In this document: in pieces, positions 35,054-43,649 of the stretch
Position numbering within the stretch: position 1 is the stretch's first letter
Layout of the letters: the number at the start of each line of letters is the position of its first letter
Assembly (NCBI GenBank): GCA_937922675.1
Contig: CALAJN010000009.1
Coordinates: forward strand, 186,001-250,000
DNA from: an uncultured Granulosicoccaceae bacterium
GTDB taxonomy: Bacteria > Pseudomonadota > Gammaproteobacteria > Granulosicoccales > Granulosicoccaceae
Direction of reading: 5' to 3'
DNA length: 64,000 bases
Program-made: the position numbers and the translations under genes
The notes under the pieces: generated by a model
What the model saw: the letters and a program-made list of their open reading frames with translations, nothing else
Database searches by the model: none
Told to the model about the DNA's origin: nothing

Positions 35054-35923
35054 TCACAAGAAAGGTCGAAGCTCGTCAAGAAGTGCTGCGTGTAAACGCG
35101 GATTGGCGGCCGCCAGAACGCTACCGCCAAGTGCGTCATTTCCGCGCCAGTCGCTGACGACACCACCGGCACCTCTCACAAGAGCGGTCACCGCTGCCAG
35201 ATCCCAAGGCGCAAGATCAGATTCGATGACCACATCCACACGCCCGGCAGCCAACAAGGCGTAACCATAGGCATCCGTACCAAAGCGTGTCATGGCCAGC
35301 TTGCGCCGCACCGCAGCAAATGCTTGTTGCTGCCGGGCGTCAGTGAACATGTCCGGTGTGGTGCAACACATCAATGCGTCCTGCATCGCCACCTTATCGC
35401 GCGCACGCAATCGGGTCTCGCTATCCGCGCGCTTCATGATGCTTTTACCTGCCATGCCCAGGTAGCACTCTCCGATGGCAGGAAAGTCTGCTACACCGAG
35501 AATCGGCTTGCCGCCATCACAGAGTGCTATGAGAGTGCTCCAGAGCGGCACGCCAGCCACAAACGCGCGTGTGCCATCAATCGGATCGACTACCCACTCC
35601 AGCCTGCGAGAGATATCGCCAGACGTACCGACCATCTCGTGGCCCCCGGATATCTGGCCGCAGGAAGCCTCACTCTGCGACTCCTCGCCGACAAACGCGA
35701 TATCAGGCGCTGCGCGCTGTAGATGATCCCTTATCAGGCGCTCACATTCACGATCGATCTCGGTTACAGGATCGACGTCCGCGTGCGGATCGAGCGCCTT
35801 GTTGTCGACTACAAGTGCGCTCCTGAACCCGGCAAGACTGACAGGGCGCACCGCCTCTGCCGCTTGTTGAGCAATGCGCAACAACTCATCCATGGTGTGC
35901 GACTCGCTTGTCTCGTTGTTCAT
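35054..35923 (-). CDS. Inositol monophosphatase family protein (histidinol-phosphatase-like)
   Basis: The 289-residue protein has the metal-binding motifs of the FIG superfamily: DPVTEID near residue 51, FVGEES, WVVDPIDGTRAFVAG and ESDLAPWDLAAV. Mg-dependent removal of phosphate from small alcohols (inositol-1-P, histidinol-P and similar). The segment GTRAFVAGVPLWSTLIAL resembles HisN-type histidinol phosphatases. The gene stands alone between the coiled-coil gene and a divergent small lipoprotein. Without a neighbouring his gene I prefer the general family name. Confidence 0.88.
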   Translation of the reverse strand: MNNETSESHTMDELLRIAQQAAEAVRPVSLAGFRSALVVDNKALDPHADVDPVTEIDRECERLIRDHLQRAAPDIAFVGEESQSEASCGQISGGHEMVGTSGDISRRLEWVVDPIDGTRAFVAGVPLWSTLIALCDGGKPILGVADFPAIGECYLGMAGKSIMKRADSETRLRARDKVAMQDALMCCTTPDMFTDARQQQAFAAVRRKLAMTRFGTDAYGYALLAAGRVDVVIESDLAPWDLAAVTALVRGAGGVVSDWRGNDALGGSVLAAANPRLHAALLDELRPFL

Positions 35924-36141
35924 CGTGATGCAAATACGGTGGATGCCCGATTACTGACATCAAAGAGGCGCTCCGGGTAAAGCGCCATGTGCGCCGCTTG
36001 CCTGCGACACATTGCGCGATAAGCGGTGCGTACATGGCGCGAGAGCGTCTAACTGTAAATCGTAGTAAAGAATTGTCATGACCTGGCTTGCAGGTAAGAG
36101 CGAGCTTTCTACTCTCCTGAGCCCGCCCGGATCGCAACGCA

Positions 36142-36456
36142 TTGGAAGTGACGCCTGTTAACCTTATCGCGTGTGAAAGCCCAGTGCGCCAGATCGATGG
36201 CATCTCAGGTGCGCGCGCCAAGTCGCGAAATCGGCATCTACTGCGAGCAGGCGTGTGTTTGGCAGTCACACTCCTCACCACAGCCTGCGCTTCTCTGGAT
36301 CTGAAGCAGGCCACCTATCAGGCCCTTCGCCAAAGTGACTGCCGCCTCAATCAGTTGAATGAGGTGTGCCAACAGAACTATTCCAACGAGTATCGAGAGT
36401 ACACTCGCATGCGTCAGAATTTTATCCGAGAGACTCGCCAGGCACGCCGCATCTAG
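36142..36456 (+). CDS. Small putative lipoprotein
   Basis: At most 104 residues. The start is uncertain: TTG 36142, GTG 36148 and GTG 36184 are all in frame and none has a strong Shine-Dalgarno. The body shows a basic segment, a hydrophobic core and a lipobox (RHLLRAGVCLAVTLLTTAC). About 55 mature residues rich in Gln, Arg and Tyr follow, with two Cys (SDCRLNQLNEVC). The gene is 10 bp before the glycerophosphodiesterase gene and probably co-transcribed with it. No family recognised. Confidence 0.65.
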   Translation: MEVTPVNLIACESPVRQIDGISGARAKSRNRHLLRAGVCLAVTLLTTACASLDLKQATYQALRQSDCRLNQLNEVCQQNYSNEYREYTRMRQNFIRETRQARRI

Positions 36457-36466
36457 ATTTATCGGC

Positions 36467-37231
36467 ATGGACAGAAACACCACATTTCCCACGGTTATCG
36501 CTCACCGCGGGGCCTCCGGGTCAGCACCGGAGAACTCACTTTCTGCCTTGTCTCTGGCCGCAGACCAAGGCGCCAAAGCGGTAGAAATCGATGTCAATAT
36601 CAGTAGCGACGGCATCGCGTACGTACATCACGATGAGCGGCTAGAGCGCTGTACTGATGGGACCGGCTTGTTGCATGAAACCCCTTCCACTCAGCTGGAT
36701 GCACTGCACGCCAGCGCAGAATTTGAAGGTTTTGAAAACGAGCCACTGCCACGACTTGAGACCGTCATTCAGTTGGTCCTGCAGCGCGGCATGGCGCTCA
36801 ATCTGGAAATCAAGCCGCCGCGCGGACGAGCCCACATCACCACAGAGGCGATCTGCTCGGTGCTCGAGGACAAGTGGCCCGCCAGCGCCACATTGGTGTT
36901 GTCGAGCTTTGATCAGGACGCACTCAAGCACGCCATGCAGATCGCCCCTGCTCTGCCAAGAGCCCTTCTGGTCGGCCCGATACCGACTGACTGGCAGGCT
37001 GGCATGCACGCGGTGGGCGCCAGCAATCTGCATTGCTCGGTAAAGGGTTTTGATGCGGTACAAGCGCGCGTCCTGCAAGACGCTGGACATGGTGTGTATT
37101 GCTATACCGCCAACAACGACGACACAGCCATCGGCTTGCTGGACGCGGGAGCAGATGGTGTGTTTACAGATTGGCCGGGGCGTCTACTGGCAGCGTTGGA
37201 AGCTCAACGCCGATCTCGGCCGCACGCTTGA
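36467..37231 (+). CDS. Glycerophosphodiester phosphodiesterase (GDPD/UgpQ type)
   Basis: The protein has 254 residues from ATG 36467; the frame extends upstream inside the small lipoprotein gene but without similarity. Motifs are AHRGASGSAPENSL, EIDVNISSDG, HHDERLERCTDG and NLEIKPPRG. The His-Arg, Glu/Asp metal ligands and second His form the GDPD active site. It hydrolyses glycerophosphodiesters to glycerol-3-phosphate and an alcohol, in the cytoplasm since no signal peptide is present. Its 3' end overlaps the convergent lipoprotein hydrolase gene by 68 bp. Confidence 0.93.
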   Translation: MDRNTTFPTVIAHRGASGSAPENSLSALSLAADQGAKAVEIDVNISSDGIAYVHHDERLERCTDGTGLLHETPSTQLDALHASAEFEGFENEPLPRLETVIQLVLQRGMALNLEIKPPRGRAHITTEAICSVLEDKWPASATLVLSSFDQDALKHAMQIAPALPRALLVGPIPTDWQAGMHAVGASNLHCSVKGFDAVQARVLQDAGHGVYCYTANNDDTAIGLLDAGADGVFTDWPGRLLAALEAQRRSRPHA

Positions 37232-38120
37232 ACAGCTGCCCGGGTAACTTGTCGGGCAGACCCTGCATAACCGCGTTGAGAATGTCCGGCCAGATACGCT
37301 CCCAACAACAGCCATGCGTGAATCCCTGGATTTGCGCTGCGTTGGCTGATGGCTGGGCGGCGATATAGCGTTTCACGATCGTGGGCGGTATCACCGCATC
37401 ACGCCCGCCAAGCAGATGCCATTGAGCGACCGACGCGGGTAATAAAGGTCTCTGCGCCGGATTAAGCGAGCCGTAGAGAGGCGTATAGCCGTGGTGATCT
37501 GTCCATGCATCGATATCAAGATTGCCCGCAATGGTCAGGACATCGGAAACGCGATCGAGTCGCTCCGAGAGCAGCAGTGCAAGCGCACCACCACCGCTAT
37601 GGCCAATGAGCCTGAGGCTCGGCTCACCGCGCTCGATGGCAATGCGCCGAATGGCTGCTGCCATGGCGCTCACCACAAGCTCTGAATACCGGTCTGATGT
37701 CCATAAGCGGCTATCGCAACCGGGCTCTCTGGATGTGCCGTTGTAGCAAGGCCGCCCCACATAAACCGAGGAGTTTGCATCCATGGCCATCAGGCGCAGC
37801 ATCAGCGGACTGCGCGGGGTGGGATCCGGCATGATGATGGTGCGCTGCCGCCACGGGCTTCCATCACCTTCAAGGTAGATATGAAGTACGTCGTCGCGGG
37901 CCAGATCACGGCTGCTGATGCGGCCGGCTATTATCCCGGCGGAGCGGGCAGGCGACTTGCCAGAAAAAGGTGCGTTGGCAAACACCGTCATCCGAAAGCC
38001 TGAATGGATGACCGAGCCGCGCTCGAATCCTTGCGAATCCGCCAGAGCCCTGAGACGGCTGGTTGGCGACGCACAGCCTGCGATGAGCAGGCAGATCAGT
38101 ACTAACGACAAACGACCCAT
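37164..38120 (-). CDS. Lipoprotein with α/β-hydrolase domain
   Basis: The 318-residue protein has a lipoprotein signal MGRLSLVLICLLIAGCAS (Cys16). The nucleophile elbow is GHSGGGAL near residue 196. Likely acid and base are Asp in LGGRDAVIPP and His in QGFTHGCCW. IYLEGDGSPW near the N-terminus may form the oxyanion region. It is probably an outer-membrane-anchored esterase or lipase. A tRNA-Glu gene lies just upstream. The unusual 68-bp tail-to-tail overlap with the GDPD gene means its last ~22 codons are also antisense to that gene. Confidence 0.83.
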   Translation of the reverse strand: MGRLSLVLICLLIAGCASPTSRLRALADSQGFERGSVIHSGFRMTVFANAPFSGKSPARSAGIIAGRISSRDLARDDVLHIYLEGDGSPWRQRTIIMPDPTPRSPLMLRLMAMDANSSVYVGRPCYNGTSREPGCDSRLWTSDRYSELVVSAMAAAIRRIAIERGEPSLRLIGHSGGGALALLLSERLDRVSDVLTIAGNLDIDAWTDHHGYTPLYGSLNPAQRPLLPASVAQWHLLGGRDAVIPPTIVKRYIAAQPSANAAQIQGFTHGCCWERIWPDILNAVMQGLPDKLPGQLFKRAAEIGVELPTLPVDAPANL

Positions 38121-38144
38121 GTCAAACCCAATGGGAAGCGAAGA

Positions 38145-38220
38145 TGGCGTCCCCTAGGGGACTCGAACCCCTGTTACCGCCGTGAAAGGGCGGTGTCCTA
38201 GGCCACTAGACGAAGGGGAC
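38145..38220 (-). tRNA. tRNA-Glu (anticodon TTC)
   Basis: The minus strand folds into a full cloverleaf. The acceptor arms GTCCCCT (38220-38214) and AGGGGAC (38155-38149) pair. The anticodon stem is CCGCC/GGCGG with loop CTTTCAC, and the T arm is GGGGTTCGAGTCCCC. A discriminator G and an encoded CCA end the gene. It is about 7 kb from a tRNA-Ala gene and 10 kb from gltX. Confidence 0.97.
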
Positions 38221-38274
38221 GCAGTTGATTGCCGAGATGACCCGGCTCCTTCGTGCCCGGAAGTATAACGGATT

Positions 38275-39210
38275 TCAAGCGGCATCCGGGCCTTCATCAG
38301 GATCGAATTGTTGATCATCTGTATGCAGGGACCTCACTCGATTGCGACCACTGCGATGCGCGATGGACAGTGCATCTCTCGCTCGGTCGAGCAACTGTGT
38401 TGCGTTGTCCAGATCAGACAGCGAAGCAACCCCTGCACTAGCGGTCAATACGAATCGCACATTCTCAAGGCTAACGCAGCGGTCAACGCGCTCTCGCAGT
38501 CGGTCAGCAAGGGTTACGGCCTCTTCAAGATCAGTATCGGGCAAGGTCACACAAAAAGCGTCGCCATCGCTCCTGAAGACGAGATCGGTACGACGGAGGG
38601 ACTCTCCAAGCGTGTCTGCTACCGCTCGCCACGCTTGCTCGCCCACGGCTGTGCCGTGATGCTCGCTTATTGACTCAAGATAGTCGACGCTGAACAGAAT
38701 CACTGACAGCGGCAGACCCGAGCGTCGTGCAGCACGCACCTCACGTGGTAACTGCTGCTCCAGGCACTCAAGATTGCGAAGACCGGTAGGCGCATCGGTC
38801 ATGGCAGCCAACAAGGCCTCATGATGAGCCAGCGCGTTATCCAGGGGATAAACCAGATTCTCTGCCACTCGCTCAGCTTCTCGCTCCTCTCGGGCAGAGA
38901 ACGCCTTTGTCCGAGCCAGCTCTATCTCGCCAAGCGGCCTATCTCCCAATTTGAGTTCAAAGCGCTGACGATGCTGCCCCATGACGCCGAGGGTCAGGTC
39001 CACTCCTCGATCGCTGGCATGAAAGCGCAATCCATCAAAGAGCACGAAGGCCTGCCCTTCTGCCATCACGCAATCAAACAACAATTCAAGATCGAGTTTG
39101 CGATGCAAACTCGCACTGAATTCCAATTGTCTCAGCTGCACGTCCAGTCGTTGCTCACGCACAACGGACAAGGCAGTAACATTGGATCTCGCTTGGGAAC
39201 TGGCAGCCAT
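38275..39210 (-). CDS. GGDEF-domain protein with degenerate active-site motif
   Basis: The 311-residue protein has a C-terminal half that is a GGDEF fold (DAPTGLRNLECLEQQL, LPLSVILFSVDYLESISEHHG, FVLTASAGVASL). The signature is RSDGDAF where active diguanylate cyclases have (G/S)GDEF preceded by R(Y/F/L)GG: the first Gly is Asp and the Glu is Ala. Catalysis of c-di-GMP synthesis is therefore doubtful. The N-terminal ~130 residues form a PilZ/GAF-like or unrecognised sensory part without a membrane helix. It is the last gene of the minus-strand set fleQ, fleN-like, fliA, GYF, which suggests a flagellar or surface-motility regulator. Confidence 0.8.
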   Translation of the reverse strand: MAASSQARSNVTALSVVREQRLDVQLRQLEFSASLHRKLDLELLFDCVMAEGQAFVLFDGLRFHASDRGVDLTLGVMGQHRQRFELKLGDRPLGEIELARTKAFSAREEREAERVAENLVYPLDNALAHHEALLAAMTDAPTGLRNLECLEQQLPREVRAARRSGLPLSVILFSVDYLESISEHHGTAVGEQAWRAVADTLGESLRRTDLVFRSDGDAFCVTLPDTDLEEAVTLADRLRERVDRCVSLENVRFVLTASAGVASLSDLDNATQLLDRARDALSIAHRSGRNRVRSLHTDDQQFDPDEGPDAA

Positions 39211-39328
39211 GAGACTCAGCCTCGATGGTGGGTTTGACTGTGTCTTGCAATGCGCGGACCAGTCACGCTGACAGCGCGGCTGGCTGACCTGTTCATTTCA
39301 GGTCTGCTCGTTCCGCGCCGCAGATAGC

Positions 39329-39784
39329 TCACACTCCAGCAGTTGCTGTCGCATTCAGCCACAGTGCAACGCACAAGGCTGCCATGGTCAGGCCGAGTAG
39401 AGACCACGGAAGGAAGCGCGAGGACACCGACCGCTCGTGAGGTCCTGATAACCAGGCATCACGAACACGCTCCTGTGGCGTCGGCGGCTCGGAGGCGCGC
39501 CTCTCACCACTATCACCCTCACCACGGCTACCACCGCGCTCATCCGCAGCCGAGTGACTCGCTAGAAAGCGCTGCCAACCCGTCTCGGATTCCAGATCGA
39601 GTAGTTCCTCGGGAATCAATTCAGGGACCTGAGTTACTGGCTCCCACATTTGTCCGTCACGACTGACGCGGTCAGTGTTGCGCACGCGTCCAAGCAGTAG
39701 AAAACGACCCACCTCATCCGGTGAGAACGGGCCCTGCACACGCGAGCCTTTCTGCACAAACCATTCGTCTTGCTGAGTCACCAT
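39329..39784 (-). CDS. GYF_2 domain protein with C-terminal membrane anchor
   Basis: This 151-residue protein begins with WFVQKGSRVQGPFSPDEVGRFL followed by RVSRDGQMWEPV, which is the GYF-like domain 2 ('W-x-x...GP.S..E......G...D.V...G...W'). A polar linker and a single helix at the C-terminus follow (FLPWSLLGLTMAALCVALWL), a tail-anchored layout. GYF domains usually bind proline-rich peptides. It sits 38 bp after fliA on the same strand and may report to the same regulon. Function unknown. Confidence 0.78.
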   Translation of the reverse strand: MVTQQDEWFVQKGSRVQGPFSPDEVGRFLLLGRVRNTDRVSRDGQMWEPVTQVPELIPEELLDLESETGWQRFLASHSAADERGGSRGEGDSGERRASEPPTPQERVRDAWLSGPHERSVSSRFLPWSLLGLTMAALCVALWLNATATAGV

Positions 39785-39821
39785 AAGTCGTAATCCGGGG
39801 CGCCCGTTCCAGCCGAGTGAC

Positions 39822-40550
39822 TCAGCGTTTGGTCCATTCGGACAAACGAACCTTGAGACGATTCAGTGCCTGCCCGTGTATTTGACAAACGCGTGACTCA
39901 CTCACACCCAGGATCTCGCCAATCTCTCGAAGATTGAGATCCTCGTCATAGTAGAGAGACATGACCAAGCTCTCTCGCTCGGGCAAGTTCTTGATCGCCA
40001 GCGCAAGAGCAGACCGAAAGGATTGATACTCAACCTGCTCACCAGGCGTGGCTTCATCGCTCTGCGGCAGGGCAATGGTCTCGCCGGTGTTCTCGTCTGG
40101 CTGATCGAAGCTGAACACATGTGCTGCCGAACTCTCGGTCAGTATCGTGTGGTACTGGCCCAGATCAATGCCAAGCTTGTCAGCAACATCTCGAGCCTTG
40201 GCATCACGACCAGTGCCCTGCTCGAGCTTGCGCAACTCTTCGGCCGCCTCACGAGACTTGCGGTGTACCGAGCGCGGCGTCCAGTCCGAACGGCGGATCT
40301 CGTCGAGCATCGCGCCTCTGACGCGAATGCCTGCATAGGTCTCAAAGCTTGCGCCCTGGGATTCGTCGTAGTGTTTCTTGGCCTCCAGCAAGCCGATCAT
40401 TCCGGCCTGAATCAGGTCTTCGGCCTGAACACTGGGTGGCAGTCGGTTCATCAGGTGGAAAGCGATACGCTTGACCAGGTTGCCGTGTTTGGCAACGACC
40501 GAGTCAGGCTCTACCGTCACCACCTCGTTGTACATCGCATGTGCGTTCAT
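39822..40550 (-). CDS. fliA: Flagellar sigma factor FliA (sigma-28)
   Basis: The protein has 242 residues from ATG 40550, overlapping the FleN-like stop by ATGA; GAGAG lies upstream. Regions 2 (AEDLIQAGMIGLLEAKKHYDESQGASFETYAGIRVRGAMLDEIR), 3 (RDAKARDVADKLGIDLGQYH) and 4 (NLPERESLVMSLYYDEDLNLREIGEILGVSESRVCQIH) are all present, with SDWTPRSVHRKSRE characteristic of FliA/WhiG. It transcribes late flagellar and chemotaxis genes and is inhibited by FlgM, a homologue of which is at 43650. No structural flagellar gene is in this window. Confidence 0.95.
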   Translation of the reverse strand: MNAHAMYNEVVTVEPDSVVAKHGNLVKRIAFHLMNRLPPSVQAEDLIQAGMIGLLEAKKHYDESQGASFETYAGIRVRGAMLDEIRRSDWTPRSVHRKSREAAEELRKLEQGTGRDAKARDVADKLGIDLGQYHTILTESSAAHVFSFDQPDENTGETIALPQSDEATPGEQVEYQSFRSALALAIKNLPERESLVMSLYYDEDLNLREIGEILGVSESRVCQIHGQALNRLKVRLSEWTKR

Positions 40551-41446
40551 GCTGCAGCTCTCACCAGGTGGGGGTCGGCGGCTTGTACCAGTCGCTCGAC
40601 AAAAAATTCGATGTGGCCCGAAGGGGAAACCGGGCGTGGCCAACGCGCCATGCGGTCAGCCAGTTTTGTCAGTGCCATTGCGCCCGCAGAGCGTGGATGC
40701 TGTTCGATGACAGCTGTACCCGCCGCAGCAGCCTGGGCAATACGTGGATCGTCAGGAATTGATCCGGCATGTTCGATCAACACGTCAAGGCCGCCTGTGA
40801 CACCGCGTTCCAGTTGCGCGAAGACCTCACGGCCGTGGTGAGCGCTGCGGGTGCGGTTGACCACCACTTTAAAGCGACTCACGTCGTAGCTGGACTGGAG
40901 CTCATGCACAGCAGAAACTGCGCCATCGATAGCAGCAGGATCCTCGGTTGTAACGAGAAGGATCTCGCGAGCCGAGCTCGTGTACGCCAGATTGGCGTCT
41001 GTAAATCCAGAAGGAGTGTCCACAATCAAGGTATCGGCGGACACCCCGAGGTTACTGAAGAGCCCGATCAGCCTTGCATGATCAAAATGCGACAAACGCG
41101 ACATTCCAATGTCACCATACTGCGACGCAATCACACTTAATCCCTCAGGCCCTTCGAGCCTCAGTTCATCAAGCGAGAGTTGGCCGTTGAGCACGCTGTC
41201 AATGCGTCCTGTTGGCCGCAGCCCCAAGACACGCGCGACCCCCCCTTGCGCAAAGCCTGCATCAAACAACAAGGCAGAGTCGCCACGCATCGCCATCGAC
41301 ACAGCAACGTTGGCCGCGATCACAGACGTGCCAACGCCGCCCTTGACACCGCTGACCGCAATCGAAAGCACCGGGCGCTGACGCAACACAGCGTGACGTG
41401 CGCTGCTGTCAACCGAGACCTCTTCAGGCAAGCTCACCCAAGGCAC
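40547..41446 (-). CDS. MinD/ParA-family ATPase, FleN/FlhG-like, with altered P-loop
   Basis: The 299-residue protein starts at GTG 41446. SIAVSGVKGGVGTSVIAANVA is the deviant Walker A region. The signature Lys35 is kept, but the P-loop Lys is Thr40 and is followed by Ser41. LLFDAGFAQGGV and LIVDTPSG represent Walker A' and Walker B. FleN/FlhG limits flagellar number and antagonises FleQ. The coupling to fliA downstream and the fleQ gene upstream support that identity. The missing P-loop Lys and the absence of an adjacent flhF gene are atypical, so ATP hydrolysis may be lost. A CpaE-type role is less likely since no Tad genes are near. Confidence 0.8.
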   Translation of the reverse strand: MPWVSLPEEVSVDSSARHAVLRQRPVLSIAVSGVKGGVGTSVIAANVAVSMAMRGDSALLFDAGFAQGGVARVLGLRPTGRIDSVLNGQLSLDELRLEGPEGLSVIASQYGDIGMSRLSHFDHARLIGLFSNLGVSADTLIVDTPSGFTDANLAYTSSAREILLVTTEDPAAIDGAVSAVHELQSSYDVSRFKVVVNRTRSAHHGREVFAQLERGVTGGLDVLIEHAGSIPDDPRIAQAAAAGTAVIEQHPRSAGAMALTKLADRMARWPRPVSPSGHIEFFVERLVQAADPHLVRAAA

Positions 41447-41702
41447 CTCACGAGTGAGAGGCCGGCGAGCCGATAGTCACGACAGGCGGTCGCGGTCAAA
41501 AGCGTGATCCTCCAAAGACGGTAGAGCGACCGATCACCCGTCTGCAAGCGCAGTGGGCAAGTCGCGTAAGTTGACCGTCAGCGGAGCAAGTCTTGAACCA
41601 CGTGGCACTTTGAGGGCCCAAGCAGGCCGATTACAGCAGTCGAAATGCGTAAATTTGAGATCAGGCGCTCATTTACGCGCATTGATCTCTCGGGAACCCC
41701 TT

Positions 41703-41737
41703 CGGCCCGAGCTGGCGCAAGCCAGATCCTCGGACCG
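41703..41737 (-). terminator. Hairpin downstream of fleQ
   Basis: The minus strand has CGGTCCGAG-gat-CTGGC, loop TTGC, GCCAG-CTCGGGCCG: an outer 9-bp stem (one G-U) and an inner 5-bp stem separated by a 3-base bulge, 22 bp after the fleQ stop. It is likely a transcription end. The rest of the 312-bp gap 41447-41758 shows no gene; flhF, often found upstream of fleN, is not there. Confidence 0.65.
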
Positions 41738-41758
41738 ACTCGGGCTCGATCAACCGCG

Positions 41759-43213
41759 TCAGGAAACCTCTTCTGGACGCTGAATGCCGTACTTGCGCAT
41801 TTTCTCGACGAGCGTGGTGCGACGAATCTCGAGGCGATTGGCAGCATGTGCAACCACCCCAGAGCACTCATCAAGCGCCTGCTCAATCAGGGCAATCTCG
41901 ATATCGGTCAGGTGCTGCTTGAGATCGATGCCGTCGCGCGGCAGGCGCGGCTTGTTGTTCAAGGCCACCTGCGGCATGCCTTGCATCATCGGCAACGCCG
42001 GCACGTCCTGCTCGTCCAGACGGGTAGAAGAGGCACGCCCGTGCGGTGACATCTTGGAGGGGAGATCGCCGGCATCGACCACACCATAAGGGTGCAGGAT
42101 CGTCATGCGCTCCATCAGATTGGCAAGCTCACGCACATTGCCGGGCCAGTCGTAGTTGCACAGCGCCATCATGGCGGCCGGTGTCAAACGCACCGAGGAC
42201 TTTTTCTCGTGCTCCAATCGTGTGATCAGCTCGTTGACCAACAGCGGCAGGTCCTCTGATCGGCTCGACAGCGGTGGCATCTCGACCGGAAATACATTGA
42301 GCCGGTAGTACAGATCCTCACGGAAGGTCCCGTCTTCAATCAGTTGCTCCAGATCCCGGTGCGTCGCTGCGACGATGCGCACGTCCGAGCGGATGCTCTT
42401 GTTACTGCCAACACGCTCAAACGAGCGCTCCTGAATGACGCGTAACAATTTGACCTGCATCGGCAGAGGCATGTCGCCGATTTCATCAAGAAAGATCGTG
42501 CCGCCTTCGGCGAGCTCGAAACGGCCCTGCCGAGCACCCACGGCGCCGGTGAAGGACCCCTTCTCATGCCCGAACAGCTCACTTTCGAGCAATTCGCCCG
42601 GGATCGCACCACAGTTGATGGGCACAAAGGGCTTGTTGCGGCGATTGGAGTAATAGTGGATGTTGCGCGCCACTACCTCCTTACCGGTGCCGGACTCGCC
42701 AAGAATCAGCACCGTCGCCTCGGTCGGGGCGACCTGATCGATCATCTTCCGCACACGCTGGATACCGCGGCTGTTACCGACCAGGCTGCGAAACAGCTCT
42801 GGATTCTGTTGCGGCTCGGTACTCGGCTCCACATTGGCCGACCCGCGCACTTCTGCCTTGTGCAATACGTCTGACAAGGCCGAATATCGAATATCGGCCT
42901 TGAGCACACCGATGAACTGCTCGTCAATATCCGCCTGCACCAGGTCGGAGGGCTGTTTACCCAATAGCAATACAAAGGGGGGGCATGCCTCGTGGCGCGC
43001 CTTGAGCTGTCGCGTCCAGTCAACGATGCCGTGGAAGTTAGCCGCCAGTATTGCCCTGAAATTAGCAAGATCACCAAGGCTGTCGACGAGCTCGTGCGAC
43101 GACAGAGTCTTGGTCTCGTAATCGATGAACTCGAGCTGACAAGCCAGCCGCTGAGCGTGGTCCGAGTCCTGATCAACAATGAGAATTTTGCGCGTGTCTT
43201 TTTTACCAGTCAT
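41759..43213 (-). CDS. fleQ: Sigma-54-dependent flagellar master regulator FleQ
   Basis: The 484-residue protein has a FleQ-type N-terminal receiver-like domain (about 1-130, beginning [26 protein letters not shown]). An AAA+ domain follows ([63 protein letters not shown]), then a C-terminal Fis-type helix-turn-helix ([32 protein letters not shown]). The sigma-54 contact loop is GSFTGA rather than GAFTGA. FleQ switches flagellar and exopolysaccharide genes in response to c-di-GMP and is restrained by FleN, whose relative follows downstream. It is preceded by a 436-bp intergenic region. Confidence 0.94.
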   Translation of the reverse strand: MTGKKDTRKILIVDQDSDHAQRLACQLEFIDYETKTLSSHELVDSLGDLANFRAILAANFHGIVDWTRQLKARHEACPPFVLLLGKQPSDLVQADIDEQFIGVLKADIRYSALSDVLHKAEVRGSANVEPSTEPQQNPELFRSLVGNSRGIQRVRKMIDQVAPTEATVLILGESGTGKEVVARNIHYYSNRRNKPFVPINCGAIPGELLESELFGHEKGSFTGAVGARQGRFELAEGGTIFLDEIGDMPLPMQVKLLRVIQERSFERVGSNKSIRSDVRIVAATHRDLEQLIEDGTFREDLYYRLNVFPVEMPPLSSRSEDLPLLVNELITRLEHEKKSSVRLTPAAMMALCNYDWPGNVRELANLMERMTILHPYGVVDAGDLPSKMSPHGRASSTRLDEQDVPALPMMQGMPQVALNNKPRLPRDGIDLKQHLTDIEIALIEQALDECSGVVAHAANRLEIRRTTLVEKMRKYGIQRPEEVS

Positions 43214-43649
43214 TCCGTCTCTCCATCCGACGTGCGGCGAATTCGGTCGCCAGCGAGTAGGTCGTGGTCAGAGCATAGAAGAGAGAAACGACAAGACAAA
43301 GTTTTGACGAGTGTCGAAGCGGAAATAACCCGTATCACGGAATCAGAACTGGGTCACTCGGGCAAGACTGAGGGCTTGACCGAAGTGGCAAATGCCATGA
43401 CCCGGCACCTGCTTTTCGTGAAGCGGGCAGCCGTACTGAGGCCCCGACCTTCATAGACAGCCATTGGCGCCGATGCACCCAGTATTCAGGGGAAATTGCC
43501 CCGGTCGGGTTCGCGCCGCATCACACTCATTTACGATGTCGGGGGTCGGATTTGCCAGGCAGTAGCGCTGGTCTCCCTGGAGAAAAAAACCAACGAGAAG
43601 CATCCGCGTCGCCGGCCAGGCGGCCAAGGATTACAAAGAGGTATACCCA
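43214..43649. other. Divergent intergenic region between fleQ and flgM
   Basis: About 436 bp with no gene I can support. It must contain the promoters of both divergent genes. I looked for a sigma-28 box (TAAA-N15-GCCGATAA) and a sigma-54 -24/-12 pair ahead of flgM and found no good match. The last 30 bp hold the flgM ribosome-binding site AGAGG. Confidence 0.5.

Noticed and set aside
40547-41446. Calling the MinD-like ATPase a CpaE (Tad pilus) protein because of its altered P-loop
   Set aside because: It is coupled to fliA and next to fleQ, and no Tad gene is near; FleN-like is the simpler reading.
42992-43649. Searching for a sigma-28 promoter of flgM
   Set aside because: No TAAA-N15-CCGATAA-type sequence with acceptable spacing was found, so no promoter is reported.
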